The notes beneath the pieces were generated by a model. The model was not told where the DNA came from, did not search any database, and worked only from the letters and a program-made list of their open reading frames with translations. The translations under genes were made by a program, and so were the position numbers. 64,000 nt of DNA from Astrocystis sublimbata (lineage: Eukaryota > Ascomycota > Sordariomycetes > Xylariales > Xylariaceae), in the NCBI GenBank assembly GCA_022453515.1, contig JAJNNY010000029.1, positions 186,001 through 250,000 on the forward strand, read 5' to 3'. Of this stretch, positions 1-12,426 are shown one piece after another (the stretch's first letter is position 1; each line of letters begins with the position of its first letter).

Positions 1-1122
1 ATTGCTTCTTTATTTCTCCGCATTAGCCACTGCCAGGCGTTTCTCGGTGCGTTGAGCGCCACATTGGGAACAAGCGTCTCCCGTTGACGACGCAGGTTCG
101 TGATTATCTAAGCTATTGAGTTGGCACGAGGTAGATTGCAGCCACTGCATGATATACCCTCTCATCATAGTTCGGCGTCGTCACTATTTGTCAGCTAGCA
201 GGTGAAGGCAAGAATGGATATCACCAGCACCCAATAGGAATGGCCACGGTAATGAAAGAGGGAACAGGAACAGCTGAGAGATGAGAGATGACTAGATCAA
301 TGAAAAAAAAAACCCAATCAAATCTATTCGATTAAATACTAAGCATTGTGAAAATAGTCCGGTGTTGTTGTTCATGATTTTACATACTTTCACGATTGGA
401 ATCTCGCCAGGTTGTATGGTTCGCGGGGTTTCCGCCGTCCCGTGCCCAGACCTCGTCTCCCCCGCATTCCTTCTTCATTACCACCATGTCCGCGATCCCA
501 CCATGGCTTTGTGGCTTCAGTCATGACTATGCACTTAAAAATATAGACTCGGCGTGGGAAAGCACATCACGAGGGGGCCTTCAATACCGCTTGGGTCAGG
601 TCTGTATATCCTTGTGAACGTGAGGGATAGGATAGATTTAGCTATAAATACCGAGTAGGCAGGCTCTGCATGGCCCTGAACTTGAACTACCTAGGTAGCC
701 GCATTAGCCACAAGCCAACACTCGATAACTACCTACATGTAGGTACTTTAGGTATATAAACACAGGTACAGACAGTCATAGCTCGAGTCTATTGCCATAT
801 GAACAAGCACCTCGCGCCAGGTAGATGAACTTGTGACACACGAAGCCGCTTGGGGAAGCCCATTTTTCGCTCCTTTAGGCCTACCATTTCTTGTAGTGTA
901 ACCGAACGTGTTACCATCAGCGGGCGTGAGTGGTTGATTGTTTCTTGTTCAGTTCAAGGGCGGCGCAGTGACAGCCTTATTGACTTGCCGCAGCAGCAGC
1001 AGCAGCATACTACTTACTCTTGATACTTTTAAGTAGAGTATTAATATCCCAATCCTTTCATCCAGTCGTACGACGTTATTCATGACTCGTAGCGCAGCGC
1101 AGAGAGAGAGAAACCCGGCTTT
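1..1122. other. Intergenic, no gene seen
   Basis: No convincing coding exon is visible. The stretch holds a short CAG repeat (991-1006), one TACCTAGGTA palindrome (688-697) and a perfect 16-bp palindrome at 730-745 (TACCTACATGTAGGTA). The open frame at 396-617 has no recognisable features and is probably chance. Confidence 0.55.
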
Positions 1123-3644
1123 TTAATGGGGATCGGCCCATGCCTTCATCTCCTCTGTCTTCTCGACTCCCATTTTTGTTCCCGTGGCTTCTATGATATC
1201 CTGTTTCAAGTCCCCAGGATTGCGTGGACTGGTAGGTTTCGACGACCCACTCTCGTTCCCCGAGTCCGCGCCGTCCAGCACGCTCTCGCTAAAGCTATGT
1301 TGCGTAGGCGGCCTGTACTCATCCTGATTGTCGCCCTCGCTTTTTCTCCGCAGTGCGCTCTCTGACATGGTTTTCTCGATTGTCGCGAAGCCGCCGATGG
1401 AGACCGGGCTGTTGAGAGCACTGCCAGAGTCGCTAAACGTGGCATTCGCGTTCCGCGACTTGCGTACGCTGCCAAAACTCCAGCCACCACCTCCCGAGCC
1501 CCCATTATTGTTGCTTGATTTGCCCCAACCCTCCTTTCGCTTCTGGCCCGCCCAGGTTGTCCAGCTCCCAATATAGGCGCTGGCTCTGTTGCCCATGGTA
1601 CTTGCCGCTTGCTGCGATTTGGATGCGTCCGCGCTTTGCCCATTTCTCTCTGCCTCTAGTTGCTCAGCTCTGCTTTCTTCAGCACGTTTCCTTTGCGCTT
1701 CTCGTAGAGCTTCCATATCTGCGTAAAGTTTGTTGAACACTAACAAATCAGTATCAGTTAAGTTGTCTAGTGCGTGGCATTCGCTATTCTTGAATATGCG
1801 GCAGGTAGTCTGTGGCATGGATACGACGTTTGGGGGAAGGAAGCGTTGACTAGCTCCTTATGAAGGAGCAGTATGGCACTGGAGACTACTCACTTGTGCT
1901 TGCTTTGTCGCGTCCAGCGGCCAAATTTCGGCCCAATACCTCCTTTCCTACGGCAAATCTTTCGTCAAGATGTAATTCCTGCACTTGCTGTTGAATTCGA
2001 CGTTGAACATCATCAATACTCAGCCCCCCGGCACATGGATGCCTCGGCTCCACGATGTCGAACAGGTGAGAGTCGGTATTCGTATTCCATATCCGGTAAT
2101 TATCTGTTTTCATCCAGTATTCGATGAACTCGTTACCGAAATCGCTCGAAGGATCGCCGTCAATATGTGAGAGCGTGGCTTTCGGGTTCCCGGCATTTTG
2201 CGAAAGGTAGTTGCGATACTTGACGGCGGATATAAGTGACAGAAGGTACTCCTCGAACTGCAGTCTAATAAACTCTTCGCTGCCGCGGTAACCCATCGTC
2301 TTTGGCCGCTGCGGATTCGCATCATCCCAGGTATCATTGACCTCCTGGGTGATAAAGTCGATCCACCGCCTATCGGAGTGGGAAAGCGCCAAGGCACTGC
2401 GCAGCGATGTTGAAGTTATGTTGATAGTATCCTCATCAAGGTTGATTAAAATGTCACTATATCTGTCCCTTTGTTGCAAGAGTAAAGAATTTGTGCTGCC
2501 AACGATGTATGACTTGGTACCGAAATCAGCGAGAAGATCGAGTTGTTGAAGCGGTGTGTAAGGCCCAAATAAGCTTCCCTGGCATAATGTGAGTATAATT
2601 CTTGATACTAGGGGTGATGGGAGCTTACTTTTCCAAATATCTGCAGTGGAAGCCCCATGTAAGCAAGCAGCGAGTTTCGGTCACTAGTCCGTAAGCTCGT
2701 TGGTCGACACAGTGCTCTCTCGTAGTTGTCCATATCTGGCCCTGCACAGTCGGACAAGTTTCTCAACAAGCCCGGGACCAGGGATATCAAGGAGAATTGC
2801 ATCATACAGAGCCGTTCACACCTGGTGCCAAAGAAAAGCATCTGCAAAGGTTAGAACAAGGATGTTGGGTATTCCTTGCTGGGGGCCTGCACTTACTTTA
2901 GGTTGTAATAGACAGCATTTCAGTAGGACCAAGGTCTGCCATTTAAACTCTCTCACCAGCTCCCGAAGACTCATGCCGAGGTATTGGTCCCGGTCTTCCT
3001 CGCTCAGCTGGCCCCGTTCCTTCTCGTCAGCCAGACTGTCCTGAAACCTTCGTAGGATCTCTGTATCGGTGAATTCGCGTTGCAGAAACCATGCGCTTGT
3101 CACGATGGACAGACGCTCCCTCAGCATGCCAAAGAACTGCGGCGTATCGGCAATGACGACGACAGCCTTCTGAACGGTGGAACGGGTGACTTCGGGCGGT
3201 CGAACAAGTAGTTGGGCAGCGTCCATTTGCCTCGTGCACGATATGCCAAAGAGCGATGTTGCGGGGACGCCATCGGTGGCCGGCCGGAGCAGGGTGAAGT
3301 ATGAGAAGTCTTCGGTGGAACTAATTGGATGCATTGATCGGGTCAGCGCCTGGTCTCGGTCTCCGTCTCGGTCTCCGTCCCCGACTCTGTCTACTTGCCC
3401 GTCTGTGTCGCTGGAGGCTTGGGGGGGATACTAACGCATGAGCACCGTCACTCAAAGCCATAAAGGGTAGTAAGGTCCAGTCCCATTCTGCAGCAGGATC
3501 ACGCCCCTCTTCGACGCCAAACCATCGCTCGACCTCGGGCCCTCTATGATGGTGAAAGTCAACCACAGCTACCAGTGGCACAAAAGCTGGATTTGTCGCG
3601 TCGCCGCCGCTATCACTAGCAACGCCCCCAGTCGGACTTGCCAT
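1123..3644 (-). CDS. AVL9: Late secretory pathway protein AVL9 (DENN-like)
   Basis: Five-exon gene: 3644-3436, 3320-2897, 2841-2629, 2578-1894 and 1766-1123, giving 724 residues with every junction in frame. The first two exons join to give the family signature around GAHASTEDFSYFTLL, followed by a conserved block near LFGISCTRQM and TRSTVQKAVVVI, which I recognise as AVL9. The family is known from yeast, where Avl9 acts in Golgi-to-surface vesicle export and belongs to the DENN-related group. The C-terminal third is low-complexity, rich in Ser, Gly and Lys. Intron 1 contains a hexanucleotide array. The start is the first ATG, just upstream of the conserved VDFHHHRGPEVE segment. The last acceptor (1767) was chosen to keep phase and restore the conserved-looking LTDTDLLVFNKLYADME stretch, so that junction is a little less certain than the others. 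Confidence 0.9.
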
Positions 3645-4316
3645 CGCGACCGTGGGGGGAGGGTGATCGCAGCAGTCAAATGCCAGCTGAAGATGCGCAC
3701 AAAAGCAAGTAGCTCAGTTACGTTTTGGGTCGAAGAGACGCTGTAGTAGTGCGATGCAGCAGAACGAATAGATGGATCGAGAGCGACCCGGTCCCCGTGT
3801 GGGTAGACGAGCTATGATGTTGTCGCCGGCTCTGACGTGAAAAGCGAGATGCAGCAGGCAAGTGACTCGAGTGGGCGCCGCAAGGTTGTTCGAGATTGTC
3901 GTGGGGACAAGGTGGGAATGAGATCAATCAACCAGAGTAGCTAAGTAAGTACCTACCTACCTGGTCTCCCCATTCGTACTTTTGCAGAGAAATGTGATGG
4001 AGCGTACGTAGGGTGGACCACATGAATCATGGAAATGATATACATGTAAGCAAAGCAAGCAAGCAAGCAGCAGGCTTGGATGGAAAGCTTGACAGGCGAG
4101 ACAGGAGGTGAAGGTCAGACTAGGCAAAGTTAACGACAATAAGTTGGCTTGGGCTTGGTGTTGCCCGTCGATCGACTAGACTAATTGGCCAATGGTCGCT
4201 GAATCGCCCACATTATATCGAATACCGTTGTTTGAAAAACCGACATGTGCTACGTCAACACAGCCAGCCACCTGGGCGAAATGCCATGACCGCCCACTCA
4301 GGTTGTCGACAGCCAA

Positions 4317-4340
4317 GGAGACGGAGACGGAGACGGAGAC
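4317..4340. repeat. (GGAGAC)4 hexanucleotide array
   Basis: Four perfect GGAGAC units stand upstream of AVL9. The AVL9 first intron contains a related array of GAGACC/GAGACG units on the opposite strand. Confidence 0.9.
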
Positions 4341-5946
4341 TCGAGAAATGACAAGCATCCCATCTGAAAAACATGAGAAAAAAATGAAAAGTATCACGAT
4401 TGAAGAAGGCCTGGGGACGTGTCAGGGTATTGAGGTGGGGCTGGCGGGAGAAACACGCATCAGCTGAGAGAGCAGCAGCGTTCAATGTTGTCACTTCCGT
4501 TAATATTCTTCGGAGCTCGTACAGCAAGCACCTGGCAAGCTTGTACCTTAGGTACCGGTCAGTACATGAAGATGCTGTAGCTGCTGGGCCCAACGCCACG
4601 CTCTAGCGGCAGTATCGAAATACTTGGCATGCAAGTACCTATGTAACAGCTAAATGACGAGTGGCTCTGGCAGCACACCCCCCACCATTCCCCTCACTCG
4701 GGACTGACTCCTTCAAAGATTGGCGCCAGATATCGTCAAATCGTCAAATTGCTAAATCACTACATCACGGGCTACCCAATCACACCCTTGTCCGCCTTGA
4801 GCTGGCTTTCGACACCACATTTCGTGCAAATCCCCAAAGCTCGGGGCGGCTCGCTACCGAGTGCCGCACAGGCTCGAGCCGCGCTAAGTCAACAATACTT
4901 TTGCGAGCTGCAAGTCTCCCGGTCGGGGTTGGGGAGCCTCTTAGTCAAGACATACTGACCGTACTTGAAATACGCATCGTGGTCGAACAGCTCCAACGGG
5001 GCATCAAACGTGGGATCACCAAACAATAACAGCAGTGAGATAGACGCTGCAAGACCTTTGCCGCCGCTGCCCTCCTGGAACAGACGGATATTCGACCACC
5101 CTCTGAACCAATGAACCTATCACTCACGCGGCGACTGACCCGTAGTATGGACGTGGCAAAAAAGTATGCCACCTGTCTTGCATTGCATAAACGACGCACC
5201 TCTCTCTCGCGCGCGCATGGTAAGCCAGGGCACGAGCACGAGTATGGGTATGAGTAGGTATGAGATTGAGCATTCATGATTTCCCATCAAGATGCAAGAA
5301 CAGAACAGCTGTCTTCCTGTTCGGGGTGAGCCCACCGACATTCCACAAATGACCAGTCCCCTCTCTGCCTGCCTCATTCAGACCTTCTTACCTACTCCTG
5401 GGTAGGTTTCTATGTAAGACGCATAATATATGACCAGGAGCGATCCAATTCCGGTACGCTCTCCATAATGAGTAGGTAGGTCAAATAGGGCTCATGCTCA
5501 TGTACGAGTAGTAAGGAGGACTAAGTGAGGGCAGCCAGAGCCTCGTACGCCGTTCAATCGAGCATCACCAACCAACGAATTGCATTTATTCCATGTATGA
5601 ACACTCAAGTCAGGTAGTAGGTAATATATCTACCAATGTTATTTCCTCTGCAAGATGGTTTGAATTTTTCATCTGCCTGTTTCCTTACACACTTCATAAG
5701 AGCCACACCCGGTCGAGCTGCTGGTCGGTTCCGATGTTGTGATGCTCATGCTACCCTCATCATCCCACCCCTCCCTCCCCTCCCCCTCACCGACCCTGCG
5801 GCGCCGACGAAAACAGATCCCAATTCAGATGGAGGCAAAAATGGTAGTGCATTTGAGGTCGCAATGGCCAACGTCCTCCAGGATCCCCGTGCCATCGCCT
5901 CAACACCACCACCCCCCGGCATGCGTTCGCTACGCCCTCACTTACG

Positions 5947-5970
5947 TACATACATACATACATACATACC
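5947..5970. repeat. (TACA)n tetranucleotide microsatellite
   Basis: Nearly six TACA units in the AVL9-BRO1 intergenic space; a simple-sequence repeat likely to vary in length between isolates. Confidence 0.9.
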
Positions 5971-6649
5971 TACTTACGCCCGAATTTTACCACGTTCGTG
6001 ATGCAGCATGACGGGCCCATATATATGCAGATCATCTGCGATCCCACTCCCCTCCAGTCCCCTCCAGTCGGAGCTTATAGCTAAGAGGTAAGCATTGCAT
6101 AGTGGGAGTCAGTGAGCCTTGGGTGGTTGTACTCGGGCTTCGTAAGGAATACAGCGGTACCGACGCCAAGGTCTTGCTTGTCACCGTGATATACATAGAC
6201 TGTTGTTCCCCCTTGAAATTGCAAAAAGGGTGCATGCGATTACTGTGTGCATCCAACCTTTGGAGGTGTATCTGTCGTGCGTAATGCCAAGGTCAACACG
6301 AAATATTCCAATCCAGTCCCCTCGCGTGCTGATGCAACTACCAAGGTGCAACAATGACCAACACACACACCAGACCGGACCCTACCTACCCCATGGGGTC
6401 CTAGGTTACAGGTACCCCTATATAAACATTTCATGACATCTGGCCGGTAGACTCGACGCATAACGGAATGTGATCAACGGAGTAACGTTCGATTCAATAT
6501 CAATATTCGCTCTGGTCTAATCCAGCCACTATGAAGCTAATCGATGCCCACTCTCAACAACGCGTTCCTAAAAGGCCTCTACCAATGATTTGTATGCTTC
6601 CCGTGCGATTGTTTGATCTCATCATTCATGAACAGAAGCCAGGTTTGTG

Positions 6650-9600
6650 TTACCTCCAAGCACTAAGCCCAGCCCATGGGTCCTGCTGCTGCTGCTGCTG
6701 CTGTTGGTGATTGGGCCTGGGCGCAGTGCCATTTGGCGCAGCACCGTGTTGTCCGGAATACTGATACTCTTGTTGATGTTGAGGGTAATGAATTGTTTGC
6801 TGTGGTCCTAACGGCGGAGGCCCAGGTGGAGGCGGAGGTGGCACAAAGCCAGGAGGAACGAACTGCTGTGACTGCTGTCCTTGTGGATTTCCATACGTGC
6901 TATATTGATTCGAGGCGAACGATGTCTGATTCGGTGGTGGGGAGGCGGGCCCCCTACCCGACATGCCAAGATTGAAACTCGTCTGTGTTGAAGGGGGCGA
7001 TACTGGTCCTGGATTGCGTCCCCAGTTGCTGGGATTGTAGGTAGCTTGCCCATACTGCTGGTTAGTTTGTTGCGGAGCTGGGGTGAAGGATTGCTGTGGC
7101 GCAGGCGTGTAGGTGCTGCTCGGAGGAGGACTGGTGAAGCTGGGGTAGTTGGCTTGATTAGGAGGCGGAGAATTCGGGACCTGGTAGTGGCCAGCAAAGT
7201 TGGTTTGGGGATATCGTGGAGCGTTGTTATAGGACATGGGCGTGGGTGTTGGCCGTGATGACCCTGGGTTCGGGGACGGCGAGGGATTGTTTGGATCGAC
7301 AGACATGCGTTCCATGAGCCCACGCAACCTTTCCCTCTCCATTTCGGCTTGGGAACTCTTGCTGGCGACCTTCTCCTGTTCAATTTGGTTGAGTAACTGA
7401 GCCCCTTCTGATCTCCTGTTGTTCACGAACGTTTCGACGTTCTTTTCGAGACTCTCCACCGTCTCTTTCATCTCGCTGTACCAATTCTTTGCGCTCTGCA
7501 GACCTGACTCAAGGTCTAAGAAGTCCTGGTACACCCTCTTGAATTTGTTGACCACAGAATTCCTTTGCCTCTGTATGGATTCATATTTGCTCTGCTCAGC
7601 ACGTACACGCTTATCCTGCAGAAGGTGATTGAACGAAGCAGTCAAGTCCTTCATTAATGCGGACTGCTTGTGATTCGCCTGTAACAGTCGGTTTTGATGA
7701 GGACGGAATTTCTCCAGTTCGGACTGAAACAGTTCGTTTTCGTAGTTTGCTATCGCTTTCTTGTTCAGGATTAATATTTGAGAGATATCGTCGTTATGAA
7801 CCTGCAACCATCAATCAATTAGTACGAAGTATTCATGATGGCGAAGCAAACATGATGAGCTTACCTTTTCCTTGAGATCTTTCAACACTTGGTTGCGTTC
7901 CCTTTTAACGAGGTTCAGCTTCTTCAGGATATCCTCGACCCGACCGATCTGTTGCGCAACACTGAGGCTTCCATCATCGAAGTCGGCTTCAAGTAGGTTT
8001 GGTTGCTCCGTGGCCGGGCTATTCGCATTACTTGATTTAGTCCGTATCTTGTGTACGGCGTTCTGGAAAAGAACATCAACCTCGCCGAGCTGGGCCGCTT
8101 GTCGCATTTGCTCGATGTCAGTCTCGTTCTGTCTGAACTTCGCATACAGTTGTCCATCGCTCCTCGAAGCTTCGTCTAAAGCCTCCTTATAATTTCGTAT
8201 GTTTCCCCGCAAAGTAGTAGTAAGTCGTGAGCTTGGCTGTTGTGTCCACTCGCCCTCGTACTTGGATCGCATCTTTTCACAGACGCTCTCTTCCATATCG
8301 AGCTGTTTCGAGCACCGTTCCAGGACGGTGACGATAGCATCTTTGTCGATGCCTAACGTATCGAAGATCGATATCGGGTTCTCATGTCCCGCAACGTCGT
8401 CGCACCAAGTCCTGAAGTCCTCGTCTGGTAGTATTTCCTGATCGACTCCGCCCTTCAATACCTGCAGCGCGCCTGGTAGCCTCAAATAATCCAAGCTCGC
8501 TGCCATTTCGCTGTTCGCCGAATCTACCCTCTCGGTCTCTGCGCGCACCAGCTTCGCCTTCTCCTCATCATACAGACTCGCAGACTCGGTAACAGCGAAG
8601 GGGACGATTTTCGCGAACAGATCCGGTCCCGTGATTCTTGATATATCTTGACCAGCGTATAACTCGTTGACGGGAATTGGCTTGGCGGCTGGCAGTTTGG
8701 GTACCGGTACCAAGCTTGGTTCTGAGGGTACCGGTTGATGATATATGTAGTCATTGTCATTAATCAGGCCTTTCAGCTTGTCTTGTATTGTCGTCAGGTT
8801 TCGTTTTGTAATATCCGCCAGTATGGGGCCCGTATCAGAACTCAAGTTGGAGGACGGTGATGGCGAACTCGGAAAACCACTCGCTAGCTTATTTGCTTCT
8901 TTGGCCTGGATCTCAGCTGCAGTGAGTCTTGCAACGGCAACACCATATGAATTTGCGTCCTCATCTGCCAAAGCTTGGTAGTATTGCGCGTTGGCACTCA
9001 TCAAGCTGGCTTTGATCTAGTAGTAAGTTAGGCTCGCGAAATCCGACTAGTCAGACTTGAGAGGGCAATTTAGGCACCGTACCTGAGTGAATAAAAACCA
9101 AATCTTCTCGAAAATGCCGCTGCTCACATTTTCCTGGACACCTTCGAGAGCCTGTTGATAGAGGTATGCCGCTTGACTCGATAGCTTCGCCAGCATGCCC
9201 ACTTTCTTTTGGTCCGCGACCTGTTTCTCCAGAAAGACTTCCTGAGCCTGCGCCAACATTATCGTTATCAAGGTCTTGACGGTGTCTCTGCTCAGATCCG
9301 ACGAGGGTGCGTGTAGGAAGTTCTCGTTGATGTATGTAAACATGCCGGCAGACGCTTGGAAGGAATGATAGGACATCTTCAGGCCGGCATCTTCAGAGCG
9401 GGCTTGCACGGCGGCATGGCAAGACAGAACAGCGGAGATGTTGAATATGATGGAGGCTTTCTCGAAGGCTAGCGAGTATTGCGAGGTCAATTTGTGGGTG
9501 AAAGCGTCGAACCTATACGGCATGGTCAGGAGACGGCGCAAGTAGGACGCCAAGGGAGCTTTCCATACCATGTGAAGGAGATCTTGATGTGTTGCTCATC

Positions 9601-9846
9601 GACAGGGAAGCGCAAGTCCAGCAGTTCCAACTGGCCGTAGTACCTGTACAGCAGATCGCGGCCTGCGGTGCTGTCCTTCCCAGCACCCCTCATGTCCTGT
9701 CGCAGGCGATTAAGCGTCGCGCATTCTTCGGCATATCGTTCGGGGTCATCTCCGTATGTGTCGCGGATGTATAACTTAAGCGGCGTGATCCAGTCGACCT
9801 CGTTGGTGACCTTCAAGGGCACCGATATCATTGGCGTCTGCGTCAT
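6650..9846 (-). CDS. BRO1: BRO1-domain ESCRT-associated protein Bro1/Vps31
   Basis: Four exons, 9846-9569, 9512-9083, 9016-7865 and 7801-6650, give 1003 residues. The N-terminus (VPLKVTNEVDWITPLK, then YGDDPERYAEECATLNRLR) is the BRO1 domain in the Bro1/Vps31 form rather than the PalA/Rim20 form. A coiled V-type middle domain follows, then a Pro/Gln/Asn-rich tail from about residue 780 with many PPP and YN repeats, an eight-Gln run and a C-terminal DPWAGLSAWR. Bro1 is known to bind ESCRT-III (Snf7), recruit and activate the deubiquitinase Doa4, and act in cargo sorting into multivesicular bodies at endosomes. The Pro-rich tail is the expected partner-binding region. All introns are in phase and begin GTATGG, GTACGG and GTAAGC. 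The length is close to other filamentous fungal Bro1 proteins. Confidence 0.95.
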
Positions 9847-12426
9847 GTTGGGCGTATTCTGGATGGCAAGACTCCGCGAGACGGGCGAGCTGAGAGCTTG
9901 CGCTCGTATATGTCGGCGATTGGGCGACTCGTGCTAGCTTCTCATACGGCGTCGTCGGCATGGACAATGAGGTTTATGCGACTCGAATGGCACTCATGAG
10001 CCAAGGGGTATCTATGCGTATAGTGTCTTTGCCTGTGGGTGGATTCGGATGGAGATCTCTTAGTTGCGTAGATGCCTAGGCGGTACATCTAGCTATGGTG
10101 GCTGGCAACACGTTGATGGTGGTGACGGTGACGGTGACGTTGGTGGAGACAAGCTGACCTGCCACGCTGTCCCAGGACAGAATCGCAACAACGTGTTGTT
10201 GTCGCAAAGTGGTTTCGTTCGGAAGGTGATCACAAGGCGATATTTGACGCTCCTTCTCGCTTGCTTGCTATCGAACCGAAGAAGGAAGCGAAGGCCTGAC
10301 GGGATGGTTTGGCAAGAGCAAGGTAGGTAGCATGCAAAAGCGGATATAGTGGGGAAGTACATGCATGCCGATACCTGAGCAGAATGAGGGCCTGACCTGA
10401 ACATGAACCCGAACCTGAACCTGACCAAGACCTGGCCTTGTACCAGGTACCCATACATGCATGCATGGTCAGGCCTCTCAAAAGCCCGCCCTGGAGTGCT
10501 AAAGAATGGCGATCAGCAAAGCGCTATGAAGTACCTCTGTCAGCTGGCTCTGAGACACAAAACCTAAGACACACTACGTAGCGTGTTTTGTGAGTACATA
10601 TGTAGCTTATTCAGCGCAATCTACAGGGGCCACACCACCTGGGAAGAGACACACAAGGCGTGGAGCTGTGCAGATGGGGTTGGATTGGGCTACATGAGGT
10701 ACATGTATCTAATGAGACCTAGAGCGTCTAGGAGCCAAAGTACCTGCAAATGTACGCCACAGTACTGGCCGAGTAGCCGCTGCCGAGGGTGTTATTAGGC
10801 GCCCCCGATGACTTAAGAGAGAGCTTAACAGCCTCGACAGCTTACCTCGAGTAGGTACTTCCGCTGACGGGACGGGCGAGACGGGCCCTGGATGGCGGGG
10901 TAAGCATGCTAAGCGCCTTGCTTTTTCTGAACTGATAGAAGCCCATGATGACGGAGTAGTACCGGTACTTAGGTATTATCCACCCGTGCCTATTGGAGGT
11001 AACGTCAACTTCAATGTTGTTATCAGTTTGTAACCTCGGACAGACTGTTATACCACCTAAGGTAGGTAAGTACATAGGCAATCATGTAATTATCCAATGA
11101 AATCGGAACTCGCAAAGGTCAAAGCATAAATATCTTGTACTGCTCTACTAGTTAGGTCTTCTTCTCTCGTATGGACGCATGTGGTGGAACTCGGTGTAAT
11201 TGAATTCACGGGTATCGTCGCTCCAAACCAGAGGCCAGAAAGAGGTGTTTAAGGTATCCCTGCTACTTGTGACGTAACCTCAGCATACTATCTGTAAGTA
11301 CAGATAGCATCTGATCGTACATCCAACTCCCGTCGCGGTCATTCTAAGATACACAACCTAGGCAATCGTCCCATGCCCAGGAGCGCAAGCTTACTTATGG
11401 TAGCCATGAGGTTCATTTACATGTTTGGCCCAGACATATCACATTCATGCTTTGAGGTACCTATACTCACCCCACCAATCATTGGTTCGCAGCAGCACTT
11501 TCCATGCAGAGTGATCGACCTTGTCAGCACTCAGGAACCCCTCCGCGGCTAGCCATTGGCTTCTGGCCTTGACTGCCAAGCATTAGGCATTCCGACTACA
11601 GCAATCTTGGTCTACGGTCAAGACATCGCATCGGATGCCCACCCGTTCGAGCCCGTTCATGGATTCGGACTGAGCTGGGGGATGAGGATGGCGAACGGGT
11701 CAGTGCCTTCGACAGCCGCTGCAGCGAAGAATCGATCTCCGTTGCTGACAGACACCACCTCAGCCAGTCGGCCATGCTATCTAAGCTCGCTGCCTCTTCG
11801 ATAGCGGGCTTATCGTCCAGTCTCCATGTACGACATCGTAGATTGGCCCGGTTTGACGGGTGGCCTATCCTGCGGCCATCTGTAAGATGTGTACTTCGTG
11901 ATGACTCCGGGATCTCATGCATTAGTCTAGCCGAGTAGGACAAGGCTTTCTTCTCGAGCGCTCTTCTCGGCGCATGGAGACGCCAGCATAATCACGACCA
12001 AGGAGTCTAGACAGTCGGTGGGCAGGTTTCCCCCTCACGTTTAATTGTATTGGATCTATCGTATCTCAAGTGAGTAGAGTGTGTGGCCTTCGAAAGGCCG
12101 CAATAACTGCGGCCACGAACTGCTACATCGAATACATTGTCGTATGATTAGTATACAAGCACCCAAAATACAACACCGAAGTATCTCGTAGACACCGTGC
12201 CTTTCAGGCGTCATCCGCAGCACTTCTGGCTGCGCGATGCAGCTGCCAGAAAGTCTAGTTTCCCACCCATAAGGGATCATAACGCCTCAGATGCCCGCCG
12301 TCGACACCGCCTCATGCATTGGCTAGCCATCAGTATACCCCATTCTAGAAAACCATAAAGTCGTGTGTACATATACAGTGGGTATCAATCCAGGCGGTAA
12401 TGATATATATCGCTCAACAAGAGGTA
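9847..12426. other. 2.6 kb intergenic region, no gene seen
   Basis: Promoter side of BRO1 and 3' side of MDJ1. It contains a short GGTGAC run near 10114-10136 and a degenerate CCTGAA/AACCTG hexamer stretch near 10391-10440, plus GTAGGTA-type motifs. Open frames of up to about 120 codons lack any recognisable feature. Confidence 0.5.

Larger units (their letters stand above)
3645..6649. other. 3 kb intergenic region, no gene seen
   Basis: Promoter side of AVL9 and 3' side of BRO1. Several open frames of 60-122 codons occur here but none shows a domain, a signal peptide or a credible splice pattern. The region carries many TACCTAC/GTAGGTA-type motifs, a GGAGAC array (4317-4340) and a TACA array (5947-5970). 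Confidence 0.5.

Noticed and set aside
6650..9846. Assignment as PalA/Rim20 instead of Bro1
   Set aside because: The N-terminal sequence and the long Pro/Gln tail with terminal DPWAGLSAWR fit Bro1 better than PalA.
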